A stretch of 64,000 bases of DNA, taken from NCBI RefSeq assembly GCF_019263745.1, contig NZ_CP077107.1, forward strand, positions 620,001 through 684,000, written 5' to 3'. Below the pieces are notes generated by a model. The model was given only the letters and a program-made list of their open reading frames with translations. It was not told the origin of the DNA and did not search any database. The position numbers and the translations under genes were made by a program. Shown piece after piece: positions 15,274-22,944 of this stretch. The DNA comes from Methanospirillum hungatei (lineage in GTDB: Archaea > Halobacteriota > Methanomicrobia > Methanomicrobiales > Methanospirillaceae). Position 1 is the stretch's first letter; every line of letters starts with the position of its first letter.

Positions 15274-16898
15274 CTATTCAGCCGGTCTCAGCGCCCTTAT
15301 CCCGTCCATCTGAAAACCTACTCTAATATTAGTCCTCTTCTTCTAAAAATTCATTTTTACCGAAAGATCTTTTTATAATGACTATTAACGTTAAATTATC
15401 AAATGGACTTTCCAGAAGAACTCAAAGCCAAAATACTTGAATGTCCTCCTGAAGTAATTGCATATATTGTTCACCTACATGAAAGAATTGATCAATTAGA
15501 ATCCAGAGTCAAAGAACTCGAATCCAGGCTAAACCTCAATAGTCGAAATAGCGGAAAACCACCATCTTCTGATGGGTATGCTAAAAAGAATCGAAATAAA
15601 TCAGATTCTCGAAAGAAATATCCGGGAGGTCAACCCGGCCATAAAGGGACAACCTTAAGGCAGAGTCCTCATCCAGATCATATCGAATATCATAAACCTC
15701 ATGAATGCTCCAAATGTGGACATAGCCTTGTTTCTGGAAAAATACTCGGCATTGAAAAAAGACAGGTTTTTGATCTTCCCCCTCCTCCCACAATCGAGAT
15801 AACAGAACATCAGTCTTTCACTATCTGCTGTCCTCATTGTGGTTTAAAAACATCAGGGGATTTTCCCGAAGATGTTACACATCCAGTTCAATATGGATCC
15901 AGAGTCAAATCTTATCTGACCTATTTTTCTCATCATCAATTAATCCCTTATGAACGAGTAACTGAAATCTGCTCAGTTCTTTTCGGTTTTTCTGTTAGTC
16001 CTGGAACAATCGTAAATTTAACTCACAATCTAGCGAAGAAATTACAATCATTTAAGGATGATATTGTAAACGTTCTTCAAAATGAGCCCGTAATCCATAA
16101 TGATGAAACTGGAGTCAGAGTAGAAGGAAAACTTCATTGGCTTCATGTGACCTGTACTCCTAACCTAACTCATTATTCCCTTCAGAGAAAAAGAGGTAAA
16201 GAAGGAATGGATAATATTGGAATCCTTCCTGAATTTCATGGGATTAGTGTTCATGATTTCTGGGGTCCTTATCTTTCCTATTCCTGCGAACACAGTTTTT
16301 GTTGTGCTCATATTATCCGAGAACTCATCCGGGTTGAAGAAGAAACCTCTCAAAAATGGCCTTATGATCTTATTGAGTTATTATTAGGGGCAAAAGAAAA
16401 CAAAGAGATATTTCATGGAGTTGGGGTTCCTATTCCTCCAATCATTCGTACCAGTCTGATGGAGTCATACGATGAATTGATACAGATAGGACTGGATGAA
16501 AATCCTCCACCGGTTGTAGATGAAGTAAAAAGGGGCAGGAAGAAAAAGGGATTTGTACGAAACTTACTCGAAAGGCTAAAAGAGTGGAGAGAGAGTGTGT
16601 TGAGATTTATAAATGATCCTCTCGTTCCATTCGACAATAATCAGGCCGAGAGAGATATTCGTATGATGAAGGTAAAAATGAAAATATCAGGTGGATTTAG
16701 AAGCTTCGATACAGCCAGTGCGATTGCTCTGATCAGAAGTTACATCTCAACTATAAGAAAAAATGGAATTAATGTTATTGAAGGAATTGTTTCAGCATTT
16801 CATAATTTTCCATGGTCACCAAATAGAACCAAAGATATTAGTGGAGAGTCGTTACTCTCTCAAAATCTTGCATTAGCCTAAGCCGACTGAATAGTTAC
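15270..16898 (+). mobile_element. IS66-family insertion sequence, copy B (complete, 1629 bp)
   Basis: The terminal inverted repeats are gtaactattcagccggt (15270-15286) and gccgactgaatagttac (16882-16898), matching at 15 of 17 positions. An 8-bp direct repeat cttttttt flanks the element (15262-15269 and 16899-16906), the target-site duplication length of IS66. It carries a single transposase gene, without the small TnpA/TnpB frames of bacterial IS66. The 3' 605 bases equal copy A at the window start. Confidence 0.96.
15403..16881 (+). CDS. IS66-family transposase (TnpC type), full length
   Basis: A 492-residue protein. Residues 20-50 form the leucine-rich coiled coil (HLHERIDQLESRVKELESRL). 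Then comes the helix-turn-helix-like SRNSGKPPSSDGYAKK and the RKKYPGGQPGHKGTTLR motif of IS66. A Cys4 zinc finger follows (HECSKCGHSL ... ICCPHCGLKT). The DDE core begins at VIHNDETGVRVEGKLHWLHV (first Asp), continues with ISVHDFWGPYLSYS (second Asp) and ends with NNQAERDIRMMK (Glu). Nothing is broken, and the two identical copies suggest that it moves. It lies within the element at 15270-16898. Confidence 0.97.
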   Translation: MDFPEELKAKILECPPEVIAYIVHLHERIDQLESRVKELESRLNLNSRNSGKPPSSDGYAKKNRNKSDSRKKYPGGQPGHKGTTLRQSPHPDHIEYHKPHECSKCGHSLVSGKILGIEKRQVFDLPPPPTIEITEHQSFTICCPHCGLKTSGDFPEDVTHPVQYGSRVKSYLTYFSHHQLIPYERVTEICSVLFGFSVSPGTIVNLTHNLAKKLQSFKDDIVNVLQNEPVIHNDETGVRVEGKLHWLHVTCTPNLTHYSLQRKRGKEGMDNIGILPEFHGISVHDFWGPYLSYSCEHSFCCAHIIRELIRVEEETSQKWPYDLIELLLGAKENKEIFHGVGVPIPPIIRTSLMESYDELIQIGLDENPPPVVDEVKRGRKKKGFVRNLLERLKEWRESVLRFINDPLVPFDNNQAERDIRMMKVKMKISGGFRSFDTASAIALIRSYISTIRKNGINVIEGIVSAFHNFPWSPNRTKDISGESLLSQNLALA

Positions 16899-17027
16899 CT
16901 TTTTTTTTATTTTACGATTTCAGCATTTTTTTATATGATTTTTGCATTATTTGACCTTGTAAAATTTATTGCAGATTATGCTCAAATGCGAGGAGATTTG
17001 GTATTAAAAATGGAGAAAAAAAGTTGA
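16899..17027 (+). pseudogene. 3' remainder of the IS66-disrupted membrane-protein gene
   Basis: Read in the frame of the gene at 14899, these bases give LFFYFTISAFFYMIFALFDL, then VKFIADYAQMRGDLVLKMEK, ending in KS and TGA at 17025-17027. The first 24 residues would be the fourth membrane helix and the end is basic. The join across the insertion is exact when one copy of the 8-bp duplication is removed. No start codon of its own is evident, so it is not expressed as a separate protein. Confidence 0.85.
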
Positions 17028-17062
17028 AATATTAATTTTGGTCTTCATAATTTCAATAATTA

Positions 17063-17470
17063 TCAAATTTTAAAAATCATAATAAAATAATTCATAAAAT
17101 AATATTTTCTTCTTTTTAACCTCAATCCCCTCACCTCTACATCCCCTTCTTCACTCACCCGGACTATTTGGAGAGCTCCCCGGAGATCCCGGACATATCT
17201 GACCCACAATCCGACAATCCCGATACAATTCACCACCGAAATACCAAGAGAAATCCCAGAAAATAATAACTCAGTACCAATCACTCCTCCCACATCAGAA
17301 CCAAACCTCATCGTCCGGTTCCCGTCATCTGACACTGCCCTCGTCAGAAACAGCCCGGAACCGTTCACAAAATACTCAGCAGTAAGAGCATCCCGAATCT
17401 GCCGGGAAGACACGGACTTCCCCCCAGACAAAAGACCGGAAGATACCATCTTACTCCTCCTGACGGTCAC
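17063..17470 (-). CDS. Uncertain hypothetical protein, probably a gene remnant
   Basis: A 135-residue open frame with GC content higher than its surroundings. The frame continues upstream as LFSLPENVT for about 20 more codons before a TAG, suggesting the true start was lost. The centre has one long hydrophobic stretch (VGGVIGTELLFSGISLGISV, about residues 60-90) and then VRYVRDLRGALQIVRVSEEG, a shape like a membrane-embedded module followed by a cytoplasmic tail. No family is recognised. It ends in the AT-rich zone beyond the disrupted membrane-protein gene. Confidence 0.35.
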   Translation of the reverse strand: MTVRRSKMVSSGLLSGGKSVSSRQIRDALTAEYFVNGSGLFLTRAVSDDGNRTMRFGSDVGGVIGTELLFSGISLGISVVNCIGIVGLWVRYVRDLRGALQIVRVSEEGDVEVRGLRLKRRKYYFMNYFIMIFKI

Positions 17471-17917
17471 ATTCTCCGGAAGGGAAAACAGACATCCGGA
17501 AGAGTCCCCCGAATCTTCGGTTTCCTACTCAGAATACTCATCAATCCCCATCTGTCCGGACGACTCTCCGGAGGTGAGCACTATTAGGGAGTCGTCAAGC
17601 TGCAGGTTCTAACGAGCGATTTAAGATCGGTCGGAAAAAACTGCTGGCATATGCTGAATCAGGTATGAGGACAGACGAAAAGACCTATATTGCTCCGTCA
17701 CACACAATCGAAGACGAAATCTCATCGGCTAATCCTACCGGGCTATGAGCAGAAGGAGGCGGATGAATCAGGTCAGAGTACCCACGTTTTAATTATTGGA
17801 TACGATGTCGGGATTTCATTTCCGAAAAAGGGAATTACAGATTACCTCATGAATCAACGAATAGATCAATTCCATTATGCCTGATATGAATTTTCAAGAA
17901 GTGGAAAATAGAAATTA
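17471..17917. other. Gene-free stretch with weak open frames
   Basis: About 450 bases. On the plus strand 17600-17745 reads GRKKLLAYAESGMRTDEKTY and a further ~20 codons before TGA. Then 17755-17884 in another frame reads STHVLIIGYDVGISFPKKGI. These may be leftovers of one or two genes, but neither resembles a family I know. No RNA gene is seen. Confidence 0.35.
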
Positions 17918-18169
17918 TCACTCAGTTACACAAACCGGATCATTCTGGTATTGGTATTTTCGGACATCAAGAAGCGTACCTTGTTCCTGCATCTTTTCGG
18001 CCATATAATAGAGATTCTTTGCAATCTCTCCATCAATATAGTCCTCCCCACAAACATCACAGATTTCTGCAGGAACATCCCGCATAACAAGGGTAAAATG
18101 ATCACGAGTGAGTAAGACTGAAGTAATACCTGGCTTTGTTTCACCTCTCTTACACATAGCACATTTCAT
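17918..18169 (-). CDS. MqsA/YgiT-type zinc-finger antitoxin
   Basis: An 83-residue protein with two Cys pairs, CAMC near the start and CDVC at residues 37-40, which form the zinc site of YgiT/MqsA-type antitoxin N-terminal domains. The centre LLTRDHFTLVMRDVPAEICD is the family strand pattern. The tail GEIAKNLYYMAEKMQEQG is a helix. The C-terminal helix-turn-helix of true MqsA is absent, as in the short class that pairs with DUF4258 toxins. Its start overlaps the stop of the upstream DUF4258 remnant, so they were one operon. Confidence 0.88.
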   Translation of the reverse strand: MKCAMCKRGETKPGITSVLLTRDHFTLVMRDVPAEICDVCGEDYIDGEIAKNLYYMAEKMQEQGTLLDVRKYQYQNDPVCVTE

Positions 18170-18459
18170 AATGACCTCCTCTTTTTCCCTGATTCAAAAT
18201 AAATCTCATCAGGTTCATATGGAGTGATTACAATAATCTCGTTTTCTTCCCTGTTATATGCAACGACAATATGTAATAATCAGCTTTTTGAATATCCATA
18301 GAGAAGAGCACTAGGTAGTGGATAATCATCAGGATAACTTTCAATAATCCCTCCTGATCGAATAATATCTTCAACCTTTTTTGTGATCGGTAAATCATTA
18401 GTTTCAGTACGTGCTATCTATGGAATCAACTACTCAATCCTTTCACGGATTAATCCCAT
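18166..18459 (-). pseudogene. DUF4258-type toxin with three in-frame stops
   Basis: One minus-strand frame from ATG 18459 to TGA 18166 reads GLIRERIE, then TAG, LIP, TAG, then the body KKVEDIIRSGGIIESYPDDY, GYSKS, TGA, and LLHIVVAYNREENEIIVITP ending in YEPDEIYFESGKK. These blocks (the IIESYPDDYP turn, the HIVVAY strand and the TPYEPD end) are those of DUF4258 toxins, which are predicted ribonucleases. The three nonsense codons (two TAG, one TGA) lie without frame changes. The antitoxin gene downstream overlaps by four bases and is intact. Confidence 0.85.
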
Positions 18460-18566
18460 GTTTTAGGTAAAAATATTCTCATAGACTTCTACTCTATAAA
18501 TTTGGTTTTTTACGAGTGTAAAATTTATGATTTCAAATCATTATTACTATTCAGTAAAAAGAGTAA

Positions 18567-19283
18567 TTATTCAATGTCGATATAAACAGGCATATGATCA
18601 CTAAATTGAATCCACTCATCAAATTTACCAATTTCTAACATCTTGAGATTCTTTAGAAAATCCATTGAAGTGTAGATATAATCAACATGATATGGTCGCT
18701 CTTTTTTTCTATAAAGGAATAATGTTGGTTTTTTTTCGAATCCAAATTTGATATTTTCATGAAAATGATATGCACTGAATATTTCAAAATTTGCTAAAAT
18801 CGCATTGAATTCAGTAAGAGTCCCCGTTACTGGATTTTTTTGAGTTGCAGAATCCCAACAAACGTTCCAATTCAAGTCTCCAATAATCATACATTTTGAT
18901 TGTAGGTGATCATGATAATTTCTTAATACGTTAAATGCCTGACCGATATACCTGTTTTGAGGTGAATTAGTATCGTTTTTTGTCCAAAAAGCAAGAATCA
19001 AAATATCATTAAGTAAAAAAGGGAGGTAATATTTAGATTTACTATCGTGGACTTCACTTTTTATAATTGGCATTAATGAAAAAATACCAAGACCCTTATT
19101 ATTATTGTCCCCTACCCAAAGGTAGTGCGGAAATTGAGAGGTAAATTTAAGGTCTGGTTTTTCACATTCTTGAATAATGGCTAAATCAGGGTATAAAGTA
19201 CTTATTAATTTATGTTCCTTTTTCCGAAATGCACCATTACAATTCCAAGTCACTATTCTCATATCTTTCCCAACAATATCCAT
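18567..19283 (-). CDS. Endonuclease/exonuclease/phosphatase (EEP) family protein
   Basis: A 238-residue EEP-fold protein. The motif order is MRIVTWNCNGAF (Asn metal ligand), LAIIQECEKP (Glu metal ligand), MIIGDLNWNV (catalytic D and N), YHVDYIYTS (H/D pair) and QFSDHMPVY (final D and H). It is like short exonuclease III-type or unclassified EEP phosphodiesterases; the natural substrate (DNA, RNA or lipid) cannot be told. ATG 19262 (MRIVTWN) is a plausible alternative start, seven residues in. AT-rich and lone, it may be an acquired gene at the border of the accessory region. Confidence 0.9.
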   Translation of the reverse strand: MDIVGKDMRIVTWNCNGAFRKKEHKLISTLYPDLAIIQECEKPDLKFTSQFPHYLWVGDNNNKGLGIFSLMPIIKSEVHDSKSKYYLPFLLNDILILAFWTKNDTNSPQNRYIGQAFNVLRNYHDHLQSKCMIIGDLNWNVCWDSATQKNPVTGTLTEFNAILANFEIFSAYHFHENIKFGFEKKPTLFLYRKKERPYHVDYIYTSMDFLKNLKMLEIGKFDEWIQFSDHMPVYIDIE

Positions 19284-19399
19284 TTTTTGATTATGTTTTA
19301 AATAATCACTTTAAAAAATGGGTAAATCCACACAACCCATATCTTTCCATATATTTTATTTTTATATTAAAATCAAGGTATTTTACTGTCAGAAAATAA

Positions 19400-20215
19400 T
19401 TATACCCTCGTTATCTGCTCGCTTCGGCTGAATATTTTAATCCCAATTTTTATCAGAAGGGCATCGACAACCAAAACCACGAGCGAAACAAACACGGTAA
19501 CCTCCGGAGAGAGAAATAATAACCCAATAGACTGGGCAATCATCAGCCCGACCACAAGAAGGACCAGGATTCCCGTCGCCTGGTAGGCTTCCATAAAGGT
19601 TTTGACCCGGGTAGAGATGATAATCGTCACTGATACCCCAAGAAGAGATATCACTGGGACCAGGAAGATCATCATGACGATCCAATTCATGGTCGGGAAC
19701 CAGAATGAGCCCATTATTGGAAGCCCTGCGATATTTACGATCAGGGCAAAGATGAGAAAGTTCAACCAGGTAAATACTATCCCTGGAATCATGGCTGCTG
19801 TAATCTTTCCAAGGAACAGTTCGGTATCGGTTGCCGGCGTATAGAGGAGCGGTTCAAGTGTTTTTCGTTCTTTTTCTCCGACAAATGCCTCTGATGCAAT
19901 GATACAGGAGATCATCAGGGGGATGACCAGAAAGAGCGGAGCGATGAGATATCCCAGGATAATCACAATAAACAATGCTTCGGGTGTCAGGGTATCGATG
20001 AGTGACTGGAGCGTAGTCGGGATGAGTGATTCAATCTCATCAAACGCCTCCTGTCCGGTGAAATTCGGATCAAATGTCGGTGCATTGGTAATGATAAGGG
20101 GAATCAGGATTGCAAAGATGAATGAAACGATAAGAGCACCATAGATATTGATAGGGTTATGAAGTGCATCTTCGATATCCTTCTCTGCAATTGCCCTGAT
20201 TATCCGGTAATTCAT
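19400..20215 (-). CDS. ABC-2 type transporter permease
   Basis: A 271-residue integral membrane protein with about six hydrophobic segments, the first at IYGALIVSFIFAILIPLIIT and the last at TVFVSLVVLVVDALLIKIGI. EAFVGEKERKTLEPLLYTPA is the conserved loop of NatB/ABC-2 permeases (the EKERGTLE motif). It overlaps the ATPase gene by four bases and is the last gene of a three-gene operon with a DUF998 protein. The exported substrate is unknown. Confidence 0.92.
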   Translation of the reverse strand: MNYRIIRAIAEKDIEDALHNPINIYGALIVSFIFAILIPLIITNAPTFDPNFTGQEAFDEIESLIPTTLQSLIDTLTPEALFIVIILGYLIAPLFLVIPLMISCIIASEAFVGEKERKTLEPLLYTPATDTELFLGKITAAMIPGIVFTWLNFLIFALIVNIAGLPIMGSFWFPTMNWIVMMIFLVPVISLLGVSVTIIISTRVKTFMEAYQATGILVLLVVGLMIAQSIGLLFLSPEVTVFVSLVVLVVDALLIKIGIKIFSRSEQITRV

Positions 20216-21156
20216 ACGGTCATTCCTCCCTGTCGCTGGACGGTGAAGTAAATCTCCTCAAGAGAATAATCCTGCGGTGCTATCCGGAATATATCTCCTC
20301 CCTCCTGAATTACGGCCCTGATAACCGATGGAATCAGTTCTTTATCGGTGACATGAAAGAGGATAGTGGTCCCTTCCACAGAATCAACTGTGACTCCCCT
20401 CGTATTCCTGACTGCCTGAATAACTGCCGGTGAAGGTTCGTGAAGGAATTCCATCTCAACCGGAACAGCAGAGAACAGACGGCGGGAAAGATCCTGAATA
20501 CTTCCTTCTGCAAGAATTTTCCCTGTATTGAGCATCGCAACTTTGCTGCATAACCGTTCTGCCTGCGAGAGATTATGAGTGCAGAGGAATATGGTCTTTT
20601 GTTCGTCTGATGCAAGCTCCTGGATAATATCTTCAACCTGCCTGGATGATTCGGGGTCAAGTCCTGATGTTGGTTCGTCAAGGAACAGAATTGGCGGGTC
20701 ATGCATCAGTGCCCGGGCAATGGCTAACCGTTGCTTCATCCCTTTCGAAAATCCGCCAACCGGTTCATCTGCCCGGTCTGAAAGATGCATGAGTGAGAGC
20801 ATCTCGTCTGTTCGTTTTGGTATCTCATAATCAGGAATTCCGTAAAACCTTCCAAAGAACGAGAGATTCTTCTTCGCCGTTAGTCTTTCGTACAGTGACG
20901 GGGTTTCAGTAAGAACTCCGGTCCTGGCCCGTATCCATGACCCGTCCGTTGTGACATCCTTCCCAAAGACATATGCTCTTCCCGAGGTTGGAGTAAGCAC
21001 ACCGTTCAGCAAACGGACAAGGGTTGTTTTGCCTGAACCATTTGGACCAAGCAGACCGAACACCTCACCTTCGAAAACCTCAAAACTGATATGATCGATT
21101 GCCGTGGTCGTGGGAAATGATTTGTGAAGATTGTCCGCCTGAATTATGGTGATCAT
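20212..21156 (-). CDS. ABC transporter ATP-binding protein (CcmA/NatA type)
   Basis: A 314-residue ATPase with Walker A LLGPNGSGKTTL, signature GGFSKGMKQRL, Walker B ILFLDEPTSGLDP and switch His in LCTHNLS. The tail (residues 215-310) is the DUF4162-like regulatory domain common in exporters of this type. Its start overlaps the DUF998 gene and its end overlaps the permease gene by four bases each. It drives the permease encoded next to it. Confidence 0.95.
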   Translation of the reverse strand: MITIIQADNLHKSFPTTTAIDHISFEVFEGEVFGLLGPNGSGKTTLVRLLNGVLTPTSGRAYVFGKDVTTDGSWIRARTGVLTETPSLYERLTAKKNLSFFGRFYGIPDYEIPKRTDEMLSLMHLSDRADEPVGGFSKGMKQRLAIARALMHDPPILFLDEPTSGLDPESSRQVEDIIQELASDEQKTIFLCTHNLSQAERLCSKVAMLNTGKILAEGSIQDLSRRLFSAVPVEMEFLHEPSPAVIQAVRNTRGVTVDSVEGTTILFHVTDKELIPSVIRAVIQEGGDIFRIAPQDYSLEEIYFTVQRQGGMTV

Positions 21157-21785
21157 ATCTCCTCCGGTGTTCCGTATTTTCCGGTTAGAAATCCGCCAAA
21201 TCCGATAAGCCAGATAATAACCGGATAAGCAACAAAGCGTTCAGTACCTCCGTCACCAAGGATTGGAATAAAAAACGATTGGAGGAATAAGAAGAGTAAT
21301 GTCATTCCTCCGAGAATCACAAATACAAATTTTAGGGGGCTTTTTGTCATCTTCCATGAGAGGATACAGGAAAGCCCTCCGGAGATAAATGTCATCAAGG
21401 CAAAAATGGGATGTAATATTGCAACATTCCCCGGAAATATCCCGACACCAAGTACTCCGATACCGAGGAGAAGAGGAAAAAGTTTGAATATCCGTTCACT
21501 TTTATTTCGGAATAAGAGAAGTGCTCCTCCGATAATCAGAAGGCCACTCAGTATCATAGTCCAGTTGAAGAGAGTGGCTGATGGCTGGTATGAGATACTG
21601 TCCGGCGGTCTGGTGGCTCCTAAATCACTTATTTCACTGTTGGCAGTCGTGTAGCCCTGGGGATAAAAAATTTCTGCCGTAATAATTCCCATGAAGAGAA
21701 GAGAACCGGCCAGAAGAAAGAGAATCCCGGCATATGATGCTCCGGGAATACCTGGTGAAATCCCTGTACTCATTTCTATTCTCAA
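21153..21785 (-). CDS. DUF998 family membrane protein
   Basis: A 210-residue protein with six membrane segments, starting with ASYAGILFLLAGSLLFMGII and including the DUF998 hallmark NSEISDLGA after the first segment. It is the first gene of an operon with an ABC-2 exporter. ATG 21773 (MSTGIS) is an equally good start. DUF998 proteins are of unknown function; here it could be a subunit or a partner of the exporter. Confidence 0.88.
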   Translation of the reverse strand: MRIEMSTGISPGIPGASYAGILFLLAGSLLFMGIITAEIFYPQGYTTANSEISDLGATRPPDSISYQPSATLFNWTMILSGLLIIGGALLLFRNKSERIFKLFPLLLGIGVLGVGIFPGNVAILHPIFALMTFISGGLSCILSWKMTKSPLKFVFVILGGMTLLFLFLQSFFIPILGDGGTERFVAYPVIIWLIGFGGFLTGKYGTPEEI

Positions 21786-22179
21786 TAATCGGATTTCAGC
21801 ACATAATTAGATATTGTTTACTAACTGGAGTCAATGCAACCCTTTGTTTTATAAAGGGAGGTAATTTTTTACATATATACCAGCATGAATATGTCGGCAT
21901 GAGTCTTTCTCCGATTGTGCTTGGGATTGTTCTCGCATTTTCAAATCTTCATATCGTGTTTAATCTCACCGGTTTTGTCTGAATGACGGGACCAGAAAAT
22001 CATGCCAATAAGTGTAGCACAATAAGGAACTGCAGATAATACTCCGATCTGGATGTGAGAATCGGTAAAGCCGAGTGAATGAATTATCTGGTCGTGATCG
22101 AATAGAACTCCACGGCTTGATTTTCATCTCGTGGTTTTTTCCTCCCGATTGACCTGCATGTAACCGGATAACTCTCCAA
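21786..22179. other. Intergenic stretch with a transporter remnant
   Basis: No intact gene. The minus strand between 21950 and 22120 carries the remnant of a major-facilitator transporter listed separately. Bases 21786-21900 contain the likely promoter of the DUF998 operon (minus direction), with the AT-rich block near 21802-21850. Confidence 0.55.
21950..22120 (-). pseudogene. Major facilitator (MFS) transporter fragment
   Basis: About 50 codons open on the minus strand read DQIIHSLGFTDSHIQIGVLS, AVPYCATLIGMIFWSRHSDK and TGEIK. This is the end of membrane helix 2 with the D-x-x-G-R-like WSRHSDKTGE loop that characterises ACS-type MFS proteins. Both the front and the rest of the transporter are missing, so this is a deletion scar. 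Confidence 0.75.
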
Positions 22180-22827
22180 TCATCTTCCCTGATTATACTC
22201 TTTCAGGTAACCAGATGCCAGTTTGTATGCAGAAAATACCGTCTCTTTATCAATTTTCGGGACACCACATGCTACGATATGTATCGTCTTTGTGGCAGGA
22301 GTTATCTTTGTTCCATCTGAATCCCGATATGGATAGACTGCAATGATCTCTTTCTCATCGGTGAGGATAACCTGATTTTTTTGCAGAATTATCGGCTTTT
22401 TCATGCCTATCCCAAGAAATTCTTCTCCTTCCTGTGCAAACCGCATAGTAAGATCCCCATGCAGAAGGTGAGCATCAAAGGCCCCTATTGGAACACCGGT
22501 CCGGATTGATGCAAGATTATACGCATCCACAGCCGTATTTATTGTTGGGAGTGGTTTTCCTGCGAGTATCCTTCGGACCAGAGCTTCAGAGGCCGGACGA
22601 GTTTTTGTCGGGTCTACTCCGACGCTCCAGAAGAAATCCCTATATGCTCTGAAGAGCGGTTCATCTTTAATCTGTTCAAGTGAGTATCGATCTTTTATTT
22701 CTGCGATAATTACATCTTTCAGATCTTCAAGCTCAGGATTCACATCGGTAATAGCAAGTGGTCCGATATCACCTTCTGCAACAAAAAGCCCGGGAAAAGT
22801 GGTGAGAATATCAGTATCAATTTTCAT
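22180..22827 (-). CDS. B3/B4 tRNA-binding-domain protein
   Basis: A 215-residue protein with the B3/B4 fold known from phenylalanyl-tRNA synthetase beta chains. YRDFFWSVGVDPTKTRPASE is the family core, ALVRRILAGKPLPTINTAVD follows, and then YNLASIRTGVPIGAFD. Free-standing members are thought to edit or bind aminoacyl-tRNA, though the activity is not proven. The ATG 22827 is chosen; a 24-residue hydrophobic extension to 22899 does not fit the family. It is followed on the same strand 45 bases upstream by the moeA-like gene, and could be read from the same transcript. Confidence 0.88.
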   Translation of the reverse strand: MKIDTDILTTFPGLFVAEGDIGPLAITDVNPELEDLKDVIIAEIKDRYSLEQIKDEPLFRAYRDFFWSVGVDPTKTRPASEALVRRILAGKPLPTINTAVDAYNLASIRTGVPIGAFDAHLLHGDLTMRFAQEGEEFLGIGMKKPIILQKNQVILTDEKEIIAVYPYRDSDGTKITPATKTIHIVACGVPKIDKETVFSAYKLASGYLKEYNQGR

Positions 22828-22944
22828 GAAAAGGTATTTTGCGACAATGATGATAAAATAAAGAGATTTGAGAATCAGAAACGGTAGTCCACCATGCAAT
22901 TATAAAAGACACATAATGAAACAGTGTATCTATGCAAATGCTCG

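Noticed and set aside
17571-17650. tRNA-like sequence (ggttctaacgagcg)
   Set aside because: No acceptor stem or T-arm could be paired around it.
17690-17884. Plus-strand frame of 64 codons
   Set aside because: The start has no ribosome site and no conserved phrase; it may be a leftover but I could not support a gene.
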